Shown here one piece after another: positions 1-9,152 of a DNA stretch of 64,000 nt. A program made the position numbers and the translations under genes. How positions within the stretch are numbered: the stretch's first letter is position 1; every line of letters begins with the position of its first letter. The DNA lies in contig JAOACS010000012.1 in NCBI GenBank assembly GCA_026417655.1, positions 1-64,000 of the forward strand, given 5' to 3'. Under the pieces are notes generated by a model, which ran no database searches, had not been told where the DNA came from, and saw nothing but the letters and a program-made list of their open reading frames with translations. This stretch comes from Syntrophobacterales bacterium. Lineage in GTDB: Bacteria > Desulfobacterota > Syntrophobacteria > Syntrophobacterales > Thermodesulforhabdaceae.

Positions 1-576
1 GGCTACTATGGTGACAGAGGGGAAGATATGCTTAAGGAATCTGATAGGGCAGGTACCGATTTCCTCGCTAGGGTTTGCGTAGATTGGGAAGAAACTGCAC
101 TGGAGGCTACCAGAAAGGGGGTCCGGACAGTAATTATGCGATTTGGAATTATTTTGGGAAAGACGGGAGGAGCCTTAGGTCAAATGCTTAAGGCCTTTCG
201 GCTCGGTTTTGGAGGTCCCCTTGGAAGTGGTGAGCAATGGTTTTCTTGGATCCACATGGCGGATCTCTTAAGGGCTATGGAGTTTACAATTGAGAATTCA
301 TCTCTCAAGGGTACCTTTAACTTTTGTGCTCCTAATCCAGTAAGGAATAAGGAGTTGGCTTATACCCTCGGGAAGCTTCTCAGTAAGCCCGCTTTTCTAA
401 AAACTCCAGCTATTATATTAAAGCTGGTTTTGGGAGAATTTGGTAACGTTCTTCTCATGAGTCAGCGGGTAGTGCCTGAGAGGTTGATCCAAAGTGGATT
501 TGAATTTGTATATCCCCATATTCAGGAGGCCTTGAAATCAATCCTTTCTGAGAAAGAGTCTCAATCTTTGAGCTAG
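1..576 (+). CDS. TIGR01777-type NAD-dependent epimerase/dehydratase (5' partial)
   Basis: The C-terminal two-thirds of an SDR-superfamily epimerase of the TIGR01777 (YfcH/SulA-like) group. The reading frame is open from base 1 and begins GYYGDRGED, the segment carrying the family's conserved Tyr-Gly-Asp motif. It is followed by the WEETALEA helix, an IMRFGIILG strand, and a C-terminal DUF1731-like tail (about residues 140-185 of the visible part) with the SQRVVPERL..GFEF pattern typical of the family. About 191 residues are visible of an expected 300 or so; the NAD-binding Rossmann start lies outside the window. The substrate is not known for this family. The family is clear and only the start is missing. 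Confidence 0.85.
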   Translation, partial: GYYGDRGEDMLKESDRAGTDFLARVCVDWEETALEATRKGVRTVIMRFGIILGKTGGALGQMLKAFRLGFGGPLGSGEQWFSWIHMADLLRAMEFTIENSSLKGTFNFCAPNPVRNKELAYTLGKLLSKPAFLKTPAIILKLVLGEFGNVLLMSQRVVPERLIQSGFEFVYPHIQEALKSILSEKESQSLS

Positions 577-589
577 GATTAAGGTCGAG

Positions 590-1093
590 TTAGGCGTGAT
601 CTTTCCTTTTTTGTGGTATTATAATATCTTTTCTCTTTATTGATATGGTGTAGGCCTGTAGATCCTCTTTCCAAAGGATATACTTTGCTAACTCGTAATA
701 GGCGATTTTTCCGAAGCGGGCTCTCAGGTTTTTGCGACTAGCTAGGCAATAGATTCCTGTTTCTCCCTCGATCCATAGTGTCTCTGGACGGAGGAGCTCT
801 TTTCTTCCGTCTGTAAGTTCTATTTCTATGGACTCTATATCCCCCTCCTCTAGGCCGGGATTGATGTGAACGTATTTCACCCAAAGGGGCGCATCTTGAA
901 CCTCTACAGGATGTATCTCCCCTTCACATCGTATGTAGTAACGACCTTCCATTTCGAAGATGGAAGAACTCAGAATCTTCAAAAGCTCTCGATCTGTTAC
1001 TCGATTTCCTTCACAAAACCAATTGCCATTTCCATCAATAAAGTAATGGTATACATGTTTTTGGTGGCGGGGTATCAAATCACTTTTACTCAT
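590..1093 (-). CDS. DUF1285-like protein
   Basis: A 167-residue soluble protein with no signal peptide. The pattern of a short 'DGNGNWFCEGN' start, a 'GRYYIRCEGE..PVEVQDAPLWV' core and a later nucleic-acid- or ligand-binding-like beta region resembles the DUF1285 family, whose function is unknown. It is convergent with the upstream epimerase gene, leaving only 13 bases between the stops, and lies downstream of epmA on the same strand with an 82-base gap, so it may or may not be cotranscribed with efp-epmA. The family call rests on motif resemblance only. Confidence 0.6.
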   Translation of the reverse strand: MSKSDLIPRHQKHVYHYFIDGNGNWFCEGNRVTDRELLKILSSSIFEMEGRYYIRCEGEIHPVEVQDAPLWVKYVHINPGLEEGDIESIEIELTDGRKELLRPETLWIEGETGIYCLASRKNLRARFGKIAYYELAKYILWKEDLQAYTISIKRKDIIIPQKRKDHA

Positions 1094-1175
1094 GTCTAAA
1101 ATACTCCGTGGAGTCTAGAGTCTTTACCATCTCATGTAGGGCCTGCGACCTACCCAACTAAAGGGATTAGAAATT

Positions 1176-2114
1176 TTAAAGCTCTTCTGGGGTGAAGGCA
1201 ACCACCCATTCGATAGAGGGAGCGTTAGAAAGGATCATAACGAGTCGATCTACTCCCATGGCTATACCGGCGGAGGGAGGCATTTTATTAAAAAATTTTA
1301 TGAAGCCATCGGGGATTGGAAGGTGAACATTAAGGGAGCTTTTAAAGGCTAGAACCTTTTGGAATCTTTCTTTTAGAGTTTCTTCATCGGTAATTTCTGA
1401 GTTTCCATTGGCAAGTTCTATTCCACCCCAGTAGACCTCGAATCTTTCGCATATTTCTCCAAGACATTTTGAGAGAGCCGCTTCTGAAGGAGGGTAATCC
1501 TTGACAATACATGGCGTTGAAAAGGATGCCAGGTAGGGTTCTATCTTTTCCACGAGAGCGATTGAAAAGGACTCCGAGTCGGAAACAGTGAAAGGATCCC
1601 ATCCAACGCATTTTTGAAAGAGTTCTCTAACTGTAAAGAGATGCCAGTTCTCAGAGTAACTCAGTCTATTTTCGCCGTAGGGGAATGGATCAGGGAGTCT
1701 TAACTGTTCACCTATAAACTTTATAAGATTTCGACAATCATCCATGAGTGTTTCGTAGGAACAATCTCTCCGGTACCACTCTAACATTGTAAACTCAGGA
1801 ATATGATACTTTCCTCGCTCACCTTTTCGAAAAACCTTGGTTATTTGATAAATCCTTTCGTAACCCTGGGCTAAAAGCATTTTCATCTGTAGCTCTGGGC
1901 TTGTGATTAAAAACCACTCTTCTGAGCGGAAGGGTTCGATATGGTATTCGGGAGTAGGGGCGGGGATTCTTATAGGAGTTTCTACCTCTAGGAATCCTTT
2001 GCTGTCGAAGAATGCTCTAATAGAGCGGATTATGTCTCTTCGTCTCTCGAGGTAAAACCTTTTTTGGAGGGCACAGGGTGTTGTACCCCCCCAGTGCTTA
2101 AACTCGTTCGACAT
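1176..2114 (-). CDS. epmA: elongation factor P--(R)-beta-lysine ligase EpmA
   Basis: A 312-residue class II lysyl-tRNA-synthetase-like enzyme lacking the anticodon-binding domain, the hallmark of EpmA (GenX/PoxA/YjeA; 325 residues in E. coli). It activates (R)-beta-lysine and attaches it to a lysine of EF-P. Visible class II motifs are motif 1 (GFLEVETPI), motif 2 (FRKGERGKYHIPEFTMLEWY) and motif 3 near the C-terminus (GIAMGVDRLVMIL). The start overlaps the end of efp by 17 bases on the same strand, so modifier and substrate are translationally coupled. No epmB (lysine 2,3-aminomutase) is visible in the window. Confidence 0.93.
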   Translation of the reverse strand: MSNEFKHWGGTTPCALQKRFYLERRRDIIRSIRAFFDSKGFLEVETPIRIPAPTPEYHIEPFRSEEWFLITSPELQMKMLLAQGYERIYQITKVFRKGERGKYHIPEFTMLEWYRRDCSYETLMDDCRNLIKFIGEQLRLPDPFPYGENRLSYSENWHLFTVRELFQKCVGWDPFTVSDSESFSIALVEKIEPYLASFSTPCIVKDYPPSEAALSKCLGEICERFEVYWGGIELANGNSEITDEETLKERFQKVLAFKSSLNVHLPIPDGFIKFFNKMPPSAGIAMGVDRLVMILSNAPSIEWVVAFTPEEL

Positions 2115-2664
2115 AACTTCCTGTTCTTGTATCTATTTTCAGTATATCGCCTTCTTCTACGAAAAGTGGCACCTGAAGTTCATAACCGGTTTCGAGAACA
2201 ACAGGTTTTGTTGCTCCCGAGGCGGTATCACCCTTTACTCCTGGTTCAGCATGGATTACTCTAAGATTCACGAAATTTGGTAAAGTTATCCCTATTGGTC
2301 TATCTTTAAAAAAAAGCATACTCACCTTAAGATTTTCCGTAAGGTAGTTTACGGCGTCACCTAGCTGGTCAGTAGACATCTCAACCTGTTCATAGGTTGA
2401 TGTAACCATGAAGTGATATTGTTTTCCTTCCTTGTAGAGATACTCTGCCTCCTTTTCTTCAATGTCGGCTTCTACAAAACGATCACCTGAGCGGTATGTT
2501 CGATCGAATTGAATACCGGTTATAAGATTTTTTAGGCGACACCGATATAGGGCCTGCCCTTTCCCTGGTTTGGTGAATTCGAAGTCCACTATAAGATAAG
2601 GTTCGCCGTCAATTTCCAGCTTAAGCCCCTTTCTTAGATCACCAGCATTAATCACAGCTCCCAT
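2098..2664 (-). CDS. efp: translation elongation factor P
   Basis: EF-P, 188 residues, the normal length. It binds stalled ribosomes between the P and E sites and stimulates peptide-bond formation at polyproline stretches. It has a KOW-like N-terminal domain, an OB domain in the middle and the family tail (GYELQVPLFVEEGDILKIDTRTG..Y). The tip of the first domain reads KPGKGQA, so Lys35 occupies the site modified by EpmA; this agrees with the presence of epmA directly downstream. A purine-rich Shine-Dalgarno (GTGAGGG) precedes the ATG. It is probably the first gene of an efp-epmA pair. Confidence 0.96.
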   Translation of the reverse strand: MGAVINAGDLRKGLKLEIDGEPYLIVDFEFTKPGKGQALYRCRLKNLITGIQFDRTYRSGDRFVEADIEEKEAEYLYKEGKQYHFMVTSTYEQVEMSTDQLGDAVNYLTENLKVSMLFFKDRPIGITLPNFVNLRVIHAEPGVKGDTASGATKPVVLETGYELQVPLFVEEGDILKIDTRTGSYVERV

Positions 2665-2894
2665 TTTAAACCCTCACTTTTTGCGGTTATTGCAAGTTAC
2701 AGATAGACACGGGGTATGATAGATAAGCAGTTGAAGAAGGGTCAAGTTTATTCTGTCATGCCAACTCCATTAAAGAGCGGCATGGTTATTTTTTGAATTG
2801 TTTGAATATCTTGTATCATCCGAGAGAACGCGAAATCTTTGTAAAGCTTGCCATTGAAGAGGAAGATGAACCCTTCATATATCTTTCATACCCC

Positions 2895-3075
2895 ACATGG
2901 TTCAGATGGATTCGACAGGAGGCGCATAATGTGCGCGTTAGTTCTAGGGTTACTGGGTGGTAATGCGTATAATCGCGTTACGTTATCGGAAGGCGAATCA
3001 CCTTCCTATGGACCCTTTATATTGGTACGGGCCATTCCTACCGACCCCTTTCCGATTTCTCCAGTCAGACCCTAA
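2895..3075 (+). ncRNA. candidate structured RNA (tandem hairpins)
   Basis: Three compact hairpins follow one another: GCGCA-TAATG-TGCGC at 2922-2936, GTAATGCG-TATAAT-CGCGTTAC at 2960-2981 (one G-U pair), and GGAAGG-CGAATCA-CCTTCC at 2988-3006. Just before them is GGATTCGACAGG (2908-2919), a string found near the 5' end of tmRNA. No alanine-tag frame ending in ALAA and no tRNA-like 3' end with CCA follow, so this is not an intact ssrA. The same bases can be read as W-I-R-Q in an open frame, so the match may be chance. Local GC is higher than in the surroundings. Very tentative. Confidence 0.22.
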
Positions 3076-3256
3076 GAATTATACACATAAATAAAATCTG
3101 TTTTTCATTATAGACTTTTATTATCTCATTATAGAACATCTCTTTGGATATTTTCTTATAGATGTATATGCCTTCTTTAGGAATTATCGAACTTTTAAAT
3201 ATCCTTACCATATTACTCCTCGTTTTTCTGATGTTGTATACGTCTATCTTTTTCAT
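3065..3256 (-). CDS. small AT-rich hypothetical ORF
   Basis: A 63-residue ORF (MKKIDVYNIRKTRSN...) rich in Ile, Lys and Tyr. It has no recognised domain, signal peptide or strong Shine-Dalgarno. Its ATG lies one base after the stop of a start-less fragment in another frame, which suggests that both are pieces of a single frameshifted gene. Its base composition is clearly more AT-rich than in the flanking housekeeping genes. It sits inside the relic zone and may not be expressed. Confidence 0.2.
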   Translation of the reverse strand: MKKIDVYNIRKTRSNMVRIFKSSIIPKEGIYIYKKISKEMFYNEIIKVYNEKQILFMCIILRV

Positions 3257-3573
3257 TCTACTTTGTGCGAATATTTTCTACCCCAGCATCCTTATCGGTA
3301 CTGTTGGCTATGTGGGCATTATTTTTTGCCCACTCTTTTAGTGCGTCAATATTAGGATTATTCTTATATATATACTCCCCATGGTTAAGATGAAACAATG
3401 GCCTGAGCTTGAAAGTATTCTAAATAATTTTTATTACCGATGAAAAGGAGCTTGACGAAAAACTTTATAAAGTTTTTTTCAGAAAGAAGCTTTAAAGAAA
3501 TCTTGGGTATGAGACGAACTAACCCATTCCAAAAGGCATTTTCACTTGGAAACCTACTGATATTTTCTGATTG

Positions 3574-3775
3574 ATGGGTAAAGAAAAACTTGATATTTTA
3601 ATGCTTGATAAGGGTTCCTAGTCGGTTTGAGCTTTTAGCCAAGATACTTAAAGACCAGCAGGAAACCCTTTTGGATACAAGTCTTTTTGTGGGGGATTAA
3701 AGAAGGTTATTGCAAGCTGCAGAGACAAAATACCTACTGTCACAGTTAGACTGTCTGCCTGAAGGAAAAAACTAA
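3574..3775 (+). pseudogene. relic of an unidentified small protein gene
   Basis: Coding-like text with at least one frameshift and one in-frame stop. It begins ATG with MGKEKLDILMLDKG at 3574, shifts frame near 3615 into SRFELLAKILKDQQETLLD, and after an in-frame TAA (near 3698) continues as RRLLQAAETKYLLSQLDCL before a final TAA at 3773-3775. The amphipathic helical pattern persists across the lesions, as expected for a decaying gene rather than random sequence. I do not recognise the family. It lies 23 bases upstream of the rhodanese relic and may have formed an operon with it. Confidence 0.45.
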
Positions 3776-3798
3776 TTAATAATAGGTGGAGGGGGACT

Positions 3799-4015
3799 AT
3801 GGATGACCATATCAGAAGTCTAACTATGCCAGCAATTATAGCACAAAGTTAATGTGGAACAGTTAATAGAACTTCTTAATAGGGAAGAAGCTATTTTATT
3901 AGATATAAGGTATCCTTTTGAACTTGATGTATGGATATTTAAGCCTGCTAAATTTATTCCTCTAACCTCGTTAATAGGTTCTATAATTAATACTTTTGCT
4001 AAAACTTTACTTTAG
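3799..4015 (+). pseudogene. frameshifted rhodanese-like (sulfurtransferase) gene
   Basis: A GGTGGAGGGGG ribosome site precedes ATG at 3799 (MDDHIRSLTMPAI). The frame then runs into a stop at 3850. The adjacent frame continues with clear rhodanese-domain text, VEQLIELLNREEAILLDIRY followed by PFELDVWIFKPAKFIPLTSL (about 3854-3973), and stops at 4013-4015. The LLDIR.PFE pattern is the start of the rhodanese fold; the catalytic cysteine loop expected further on is not visible in any frame. Further traces may extend to about 4150. This is a truncated, frameshifted remnant, not a working gene. Confidence 0.65.
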
Positions 4016-4176
4016 TTTAAAACATCTAAGAAATAGATTTAAGAGTTAAGCATAAAAACAGGGCTCACGCGGTATGTATATTTATAGACAGGCTTTGAAG
4101 GAGATGATAAAAAGGTTTTGTGGATTAAAACTTCTTGGTAAGCTTTGACATACGAAACATAACAAATAAACCATAG

Positions 4177-5460
<1,284 letters not shown>

Positions 5461-5493
5461 TTGTTAGAATGTCTGAAGCGAGAGGAGAAGGGA

Positions 5494-6276
5494 TTGGAAC
5501 TTAGCACTCTAGCCAGGATCGTTATAGACACTTTAATTACTACAGAGACCTTCCCTTATATGTGGCGAGATCCATTGATGGCCTGTGCCCGAGCCGATGA
5601 TCCGCTTTTTCTTCGTCTAAAAGAGGTTGTTACCCCTGATCACTTGATGCCAGATGATTTATTAAAGGGGGCAAAATCGGTAATTGTCTATTTTATCCCC
5701 TTTAGACGTGAGATTGGGATAGATAACTCATCAAATTATCCCTTTGCTTCCGAACTTTGGGCAAGAGCCTACATAGAAACTAATACTCTGATTTCCACAA
5801 TAAATGAAAGGCTTTCGGGTTTCCTCTCGCTTCATGGTTACCGATCAGCCATCACGCCTCCTACTCACAACTTTGATCCAGAGCTTCTAGTAAGCCGTTG
5901 GTCCCATAAGCATATAGGCTTCATCGCAGGACTTGGAACCTTTGGTCTTCACAGGCTTCTTATAACCCCTCTAGGGTGCTGTGGAAGACTAGGAAGTATT
6001 GTTACAGACGCTTATATAGAACCTTCAAAATACCAGAAAGAGGAGATTTGTCTTGAAAGGAGAGGCACAAAATGTAGTAAATGTGCCTCTCGATGCCCCG
6101 TTCAGGCTATAGGATCTAACGGGGAGTTTAACCGAAAAGAATGCTACAGGATGCTACTTGAAAACGATCGTCGCTACGGACACCTTCCCCTAACCGATGT
6201 GTGTGGCCATTGTTCCTGCGAGGTTCCCTGTAGCTATGGAGTGCCTACCTATCAAGCTTCTCAAGAACTTCCTTAA
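5494..6276 (+). CDS. QueG-like 4Fe-4S protein
   Basis: An iron-sulfur protein of about 260 residues related to epoxyqueuosine reductase (COG1600). It has a central GLGTFGLHRLLITPLGCCGRLGSI segment and cysteine clusters near the C-terminus (CSKCASRCP at about residues 194-202 and CGHCSCEVPC at about 237-246), enough for two clusters. True QueG proteins are longer and have a HEAT-like tail, which is absent, so queuosine synthesis is not assured; this may be a paralogue of unknown role. I prefer the TTG start at 5494, because AGGAG lies six bases upstream; a TTG directly after the eno stop (5461) is the alternative. The 3' end overlaps cbiK convergently by 32 bases. Confidence 0.7.
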   Translation: MELSTLARIVIDTLITTETFPYMWRDPLMACARADDPLFLRLKEVVTPDHLMPDDLLKGAKSVIVYFIPFRREIGIDNSSNYPFASELWARAYIETNTLISTINERLSGFLSLHGYRSAITPPTHNFDPELLVSRWSHKHIGFIAGLGTFGLHRLLITPLGCCGRLGSIVTDAYIEPSKYQKEEICLERRGTKCSKCASRCPVQAIGSNGEFNRKECYRMLLENDRRYGHLPLTDVCGHCSCEVPCSYGVPTYQASQELP

Positions 6277-7135
6277 GGTGATCCAACCAAATGTTTACAA
6301 TTTCCGGATTCTCCGCCATGCCCTTCAAAATCGGTTCACAAGAAAATCCTTTGGCGGTGAGGATTGACTTCCAGCTATCAGGTGAATCCCCAGCCATATC
6401 CTTTCTCGCATGATCACCGGCAACAGCCATAAAAGGCACGAGAAAAACCTTCTTGACTTTTTTCGCTATAAGTTCAGGGATTATATCATCGAGAGTTGGG
6501 TGCCCATCAACGGTGGCGAGGAAGGCATAGGGATCTTTTTTGTTGAGGATAGCGTTCATTGCCATGTAGATACTATCGGCTGGATGTTTCTCGCTGCCGT
6601 GTCCCATGAAAATTACGGCCTCCTGAGGCTTTCTCGAAGGGGGAAGACTTTTTAACATAATGTCGGCCGTTCGCTGGAGATCATTGTAGGAAGATAAGAG
6701 AGGTTGAGCGACAAGAAGTCTACTAAACCCTCCTTCCATTTGTTCGAAGAAGGATGAATTTCGAAAGAGCCCATGAAACTCTTCCCCAGGGATGATGTGA
6801 AGGGATAATAGGGCTACATGTGTGTAGCCTTCTTCCATAAGTTTTGCCAGAGCGAGTTCAGGTGAATCGAGAATCTTTCCTTCTTTGGCTAACTTTGCTC
6901 TTATTGTTTTTGAAGTGTATGCCCATCGGATAGTTATTTCTGGAAAGGCTTTTTTTACCATGGAATCAACGTTTTCGAAGGCCTTCTGGGCTTCAGGAAC
7001 GCTGGTTCCAAAGGCAACCAACAAAATAGCTCTTTTATGCTCTTTAGAAGATTTCCTCATAGCTTGAGCCTCCACTGTTGTAAAGGATGTTATCAAGACC
7101 AGGGCTAATGTAAGAAGCCAAAGAACCTTTCTCAT
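6245..7135 (-). CDS. cbiK: sirohydrochlorin cobaltochelatase CbiK, exported type
   Basis: A 296-residue class II chelatase inserting Co2+ into sirohydrochlorin, the entry step of the anaerobic cobalamin pathway. The N-terminus (MRKVLWLLTLALVLITSFTT, cleaved near VEAQA) is a signal peptide, matching the periplasmic CbiK(P) form described in Desulfovibrio vulgaris. The core starts AILLVAFGTSVPEAQKAF; the metal-binding histidines are probably those in FMGHGSEKHPAD and AGDHARKDMAGD. A cobalamin riboswitch with its own terminator lies upstream (7235-7514), so expression should fall when B12 is plentiful. An exported form raises the question of haem or B12 traffic across the membrane. Confidence 0.93.
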   Translation of the reverse strand: MRKVLWLLTLALVLITSFTTVEAQAMRKSSKEHKRAILLVAFGTSVPEAQKAFENVDSMVKKAFPEITIRWAYTSKTIRAKLAKEGKILDSPELALAKLMEEGYTHVALLSLHIIPGEEFHGLFRNSSFFEQMEGGFSRLLVAQPLLSSYNDLQRTADIMLKSLPPSRKPQEAVIFMGHGSEKHPADSIYMAMNAILNKKDPYAFLATVDGHPTLDDIIPELIAKKVKKVFLVPFMAVAGDHARKDMAGDSPDSWKSILTAKGFSCEPILKGMAENPEIVNIWLDHLKEVLEKLDR

Positions 7136-7165
7136 GAGATCTACCTCCCTTTTAGTTTAAAATTA

Positions 7166-7193
7166 CCCCGGAATGCTGGGGGACATTCCGGGG
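7166..7193 (-). promoter_or_regulatory. 10-bp perfect hairpin just upstream of cbiK
   Basis: CCCCGGAATG and CATTCCGGGG pair perfectly around an 8-base loop. The stem lies between the riboswitch terminator and the cbiK ribosome site (GGGAGGT at about 7145) and is followed on the minus strand by TAATTTTA, a weak U-rich run. It could be a second attenuator, an mRNA 5' stabiliser or a processing site. Confidence 0.5.
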
Positions 7194-7234
7194 TTTAGGT
7201 GTTTTGTGAAATGGTGAGGAGGGACGGTGCCAAT

Positions 7235-7268
7235 AAAAAACCCCCAAAGTCCACAAAGACTCTGGGGG
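7235..7268 (-). terminator. intrinsic terminator of the cobalamin riboswitch
   Basis: On the minus strand, CCCCCAGAGTC and GACTTTGGGGG form a stem that is followed directly by TTTTTT. It lies about 70 bases downstream of the aptamer and upstream of cbiK, the arrangement expected for transcription attenuation by B12. Confidence 0.85.
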
Positions 7269-7337
7269 ATTGCACCCTGTTTCTTCATCCACCAGTAAGG
7301 CCCTTTCCGCATCGTCCGTGGGAAGGCCGCTTTAGAT

Positions 7338-7514
7338 CATCAGGCAGGTCTTCTGGCTCCCTCCACCTTCTGCAGCCTTCCCATCTCGCCAGGAGACAGT
7401 GGCTTTTAGACAGCAGAAGGTTCCACTCTGACTATTCAGAATGGTAGAGGTTACAGCGGCGGGACCGCTCCCGATTTTCACGGGATTCCCTTTTAAGCCC
7501 TTCTAGGCACCTGA
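7338..7514 (-). ncRNA. cobalamin (B12) riboswitch
   Basis: The minus strand reads through the conserved B12 aptamer elements in order: GGTGCC, AAAAGGGAATCC, the GGGAGCGGTCCCGCCGCTGTAA core, GCCACTG, GGGAAGG and finally GAGCCAGAAGACCTGCCTG (B12 box). All are present with normal spacing. It is followed by a terminator and then cbiK, so binding of adenosylcobalamin should stop transcription of the cobaltochelatase. Confidence 0.95.
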
Positions 7515-7536
7515 TACCTCCAAAATCTACAATCCG

Positions 7537-7566
7537 ACTCTACATGGAATTTGAAAACCCTGTCAA
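7537..7566 (-). promoter_or_regulatory. probable sigma-70 promoter for the riboswitch-cbiK unit
   Basis: On the minus strand a consensus TTGACA (7561-7566) is followed after 18 bases by TAGAGT (7537-7542). This would place transcription start near 7530, just before the riboswitch aptamer. Confidence 0.55.
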
Positions 7567-7587
7567 GGAAAAATCTAAAAAATGTTT

Positions 7588-8022
7588 TTAATGCCATAGA
7601 AGCCTAAGAGATACACATCCCCCATTGGTATGAAAACAGTGATTTTCGAGGCAAATGGTTACACCCTTCATAGAACAGTAATCAATTGTAGAAGTTTTTT
7701 CCCTTTTCAGAAGTTCATTCCAACTATAACTTCCGTTGGTGTAATAGAGCTCGGTTTCAGGATCAGTCTTAGCTTTAAAGCCAGAAAATTTCCACAGAGG
7801 AAAACAGTTAATTTCTACAATCTTTTCTGTAACAGAGTTTACAAAAGTCACGTGAACTTTGCTCCATATCCAGCCCCATAGGATTTTCTCTGTAACCCCA
7901 TCTTTCATAACCACTATAGGTCTTACGAAGATAATTACTGAAGCTACTAGAAATAATGATATTAAAAGGTTTTCTTTAAGGGTTTGTCGTAAGACTTCTT
8001 TAAGGATTTCAATAACTTTCAT
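7588..8022 (-). CDS. DUF1850 protein (TRAP-TAXI companion)
   Basis: A 144-residue protein with one N-terminal membrane segment (about residues 19-35) and an extracytoplasmic domain. The text SKVHVTFVNSVTEKIVEIN matches the DUF1850 pattern of a 'HSVEK' strand after the anchor. DUF1850 genes commonly sit beside TAXI-type TRAP transporters, as here, where it is the last gene of the SBP-permease unit (67 bases downstream of the binding-protein gene). Its function is unknown; a periplasmic accessory role in transport is inferred from context only. Confidence 0.7.
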   Translation of the reverse strand: MKVIEILKEVLRQTLKENLLISLFLVASVIIFVRPIVVMKDGVTEKILWGWIWSKVHVTFVNSVTEKIVEINCFPLWKFSGFKAKTDPETELYYTNGSYSWNELLKREKTSTIDYCSMKGVTICLENHCFHTNGGCVSLRLLWH

Positions 8023-8089
8023 CTTAATCTTAGAAAACTTTTTATTCTTAAGAGGGCGACTAATAGTTAGCCACCCCCAAACTTTATAT

Positions 8090-9100
8090 TTATTTTACTA
8101 CTCCGATCTCCTTAAAATACTTCATAGCTCCATCGTGAGTAGGAATGATGCCTTTGGTGAATTTTACCGTGTTTTGTATGGTTGTATCTTTGGCTGCTTT
8201 GACACCATCTTGAAGTTGTTTGAGATTTTCAAAGAGAGTTTTCGTCATCGTGTAGGCTGTTTGCTCAGGAAGGGATGCTGAGCAGAGAAAGAGATTCCAG
8301 AAAGCAAGAGTAGGAATATCCTTTTCTGTGCCATAGACATCCTTTGGAATTATGTTCGCCTCCATAACACCAGGAAAATCGTTTAAAAGTTTCTTAACTA
8401 CAGGATCTTCCGGCGATAAAACCACAAATTCCATCTTTGCGCCTTTACGGCTAAGGGTAGTGCTGAGTTCGGTAATAGAAGATGTAGGAAGTCCCCCTGA
8501 CCAGAAGTAGGCATCGATCGTTCCAGCGGCCAAAGCTTCAGCAGATTCGGCGGCCCCCAATCTTTCATGCTTTGAGAAATCCTTTGTGCTTATGCCTGCT
8601 GCTTCAATCACAAGGAGTGCCTCTACCTCAGTTCCCGAATTAGGAGCACCTGTAGAAACCCGTTTACCCTTAAGATCGGCAAGGGTTTTAATCCCCGAAT
8701 CTGACTTAGTGACAATATGAAGAAAATTTGGATACATGGCCCACAACATTCTAAGCTCTTTAGCAGGAGTGTCCTTGAATTTCTCATGTTTTCCAGTAAA
8801 AGCTAGATAGGCAGAATCGGGAAGAACGGTGCCACAGTAGAAATTTCCGGCGGATGGATCACTTTTTTTCTGTATCAACAAGATATTGTCTATAGATGCG
8901 GCGGTCTGAATCGCTGTTGCCTTAATTCCAGCCTTCTGAGAAAGAATTTCAGAAACTGCTGTGCCGTAATAGTAGTAGACGCCTCCAAGCCCTCCAGTCG
9001 CGATTATAAGATTTATATTCTTCTCCTCTGCCTTTGCATGCATAAGTGATGTGCCTAAAACCAAAAAAGCAGTAAAAATTGGGACTAAACTTCTCTTCAT
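8090..9100 (-). CDS. TAXI-family TRAP transporter substrate-binding protein
   Basis: A 336-residue periplasmic solute receptor. The signal peptide is MKRSLVPIFTAFLVLGTSLM with cleavage near AKA. The mature protein begins with the TAXI-family pattern IATGGLGGVYYYYGTAVSEI and contains ADLKGKRVSTGAPNSGTEVEA, typical of the ligand-binding lobe. The family transports small organic acids or amino acids (glutamate for one Thermus member), but the ligand here cannot be read from sequence. It is encoded just downstream of the fused permease and is probably cotranscribed with it. Confidence 0.92.
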   Translation of the reverse strand: MKRSLVPIFTAFLVLGTSLMHAKAEEKNINLIIATGGLGGVYYYYGTAVSEILSQKAGIKATAIQTAASIDNILLIQKKSDPSAGNFYCGTVLPDSAYLAFTGKHEKFKDTPAKELRMLWAMYPNFLHIVTKSDSGIKTLADLKGKRVSTGAPNSGTEVEALLVIEAAGISTKDFSKHERLGAAESAEALAAGTIDAYFWSGGLPTSSITELSTTLSRKGAKMEFVVLSPEDPVVKKLLNDFPGVMEANIIPKDVYGTEKDIPTLAFWNLFLCSASLPEQTAYTMTKTLFENLKQLQDGVKAAKDTTIQNTVKFTKGIIPTHDGAMKYFKEIGVVK

Positions 9101-9152
9101 GATTTCACCTCCTCAAGATAAATCCTCTAATCCTTCAACCATCCCCTACCTT

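Larger units (their letters stand above)
2665..3798. other. gene-poor AT-rich relic zone between efp and eno
   Basis: About 1.1 kb with no intact gene I can defend. It begins with an open but start-less plus-strand frame (about 2725-2962; peptide text such as REREIFVKLAIEEEDEPF), followed by several tight hairpins (2922-3006). The minus strand holds a 63-codon AT-rich ORF (3065-3256, MKKIDVYNIRKTR...), immediately preceded by a second stop-to-stop fragment (EYIYKNNPNIDALKEW...) with no start. Plus-strand fragments at 3400-3570 look like broken coding sequence in shifting frames. I read the stretch as decayed genes, perhaps the scar of a lost mobile element. Confidence 0.5.

Noticed and set aside
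2908-2919. GGATTCGACAGG taken as evidence for a tmRNA gene
   Set aside because: No tag-peptide frame and no tRNA-like 3' end follow within 400 bases. Kept only as a tentative structured-RNA observation.
2848-3075. Plus-strand ORF of 75 codons (MPLKRKMNPSY...)
   Set aside because: It runs across the tandem hairpins in a decayed region, with no ribosome site or recognisable domain, and competes with another open frame.
7199-7447. Plus-strand ORF of 82 codons
   Set aside because: It lies antisense to the cobalamin riboswitch and its terminator; the RNA explains the sequence.
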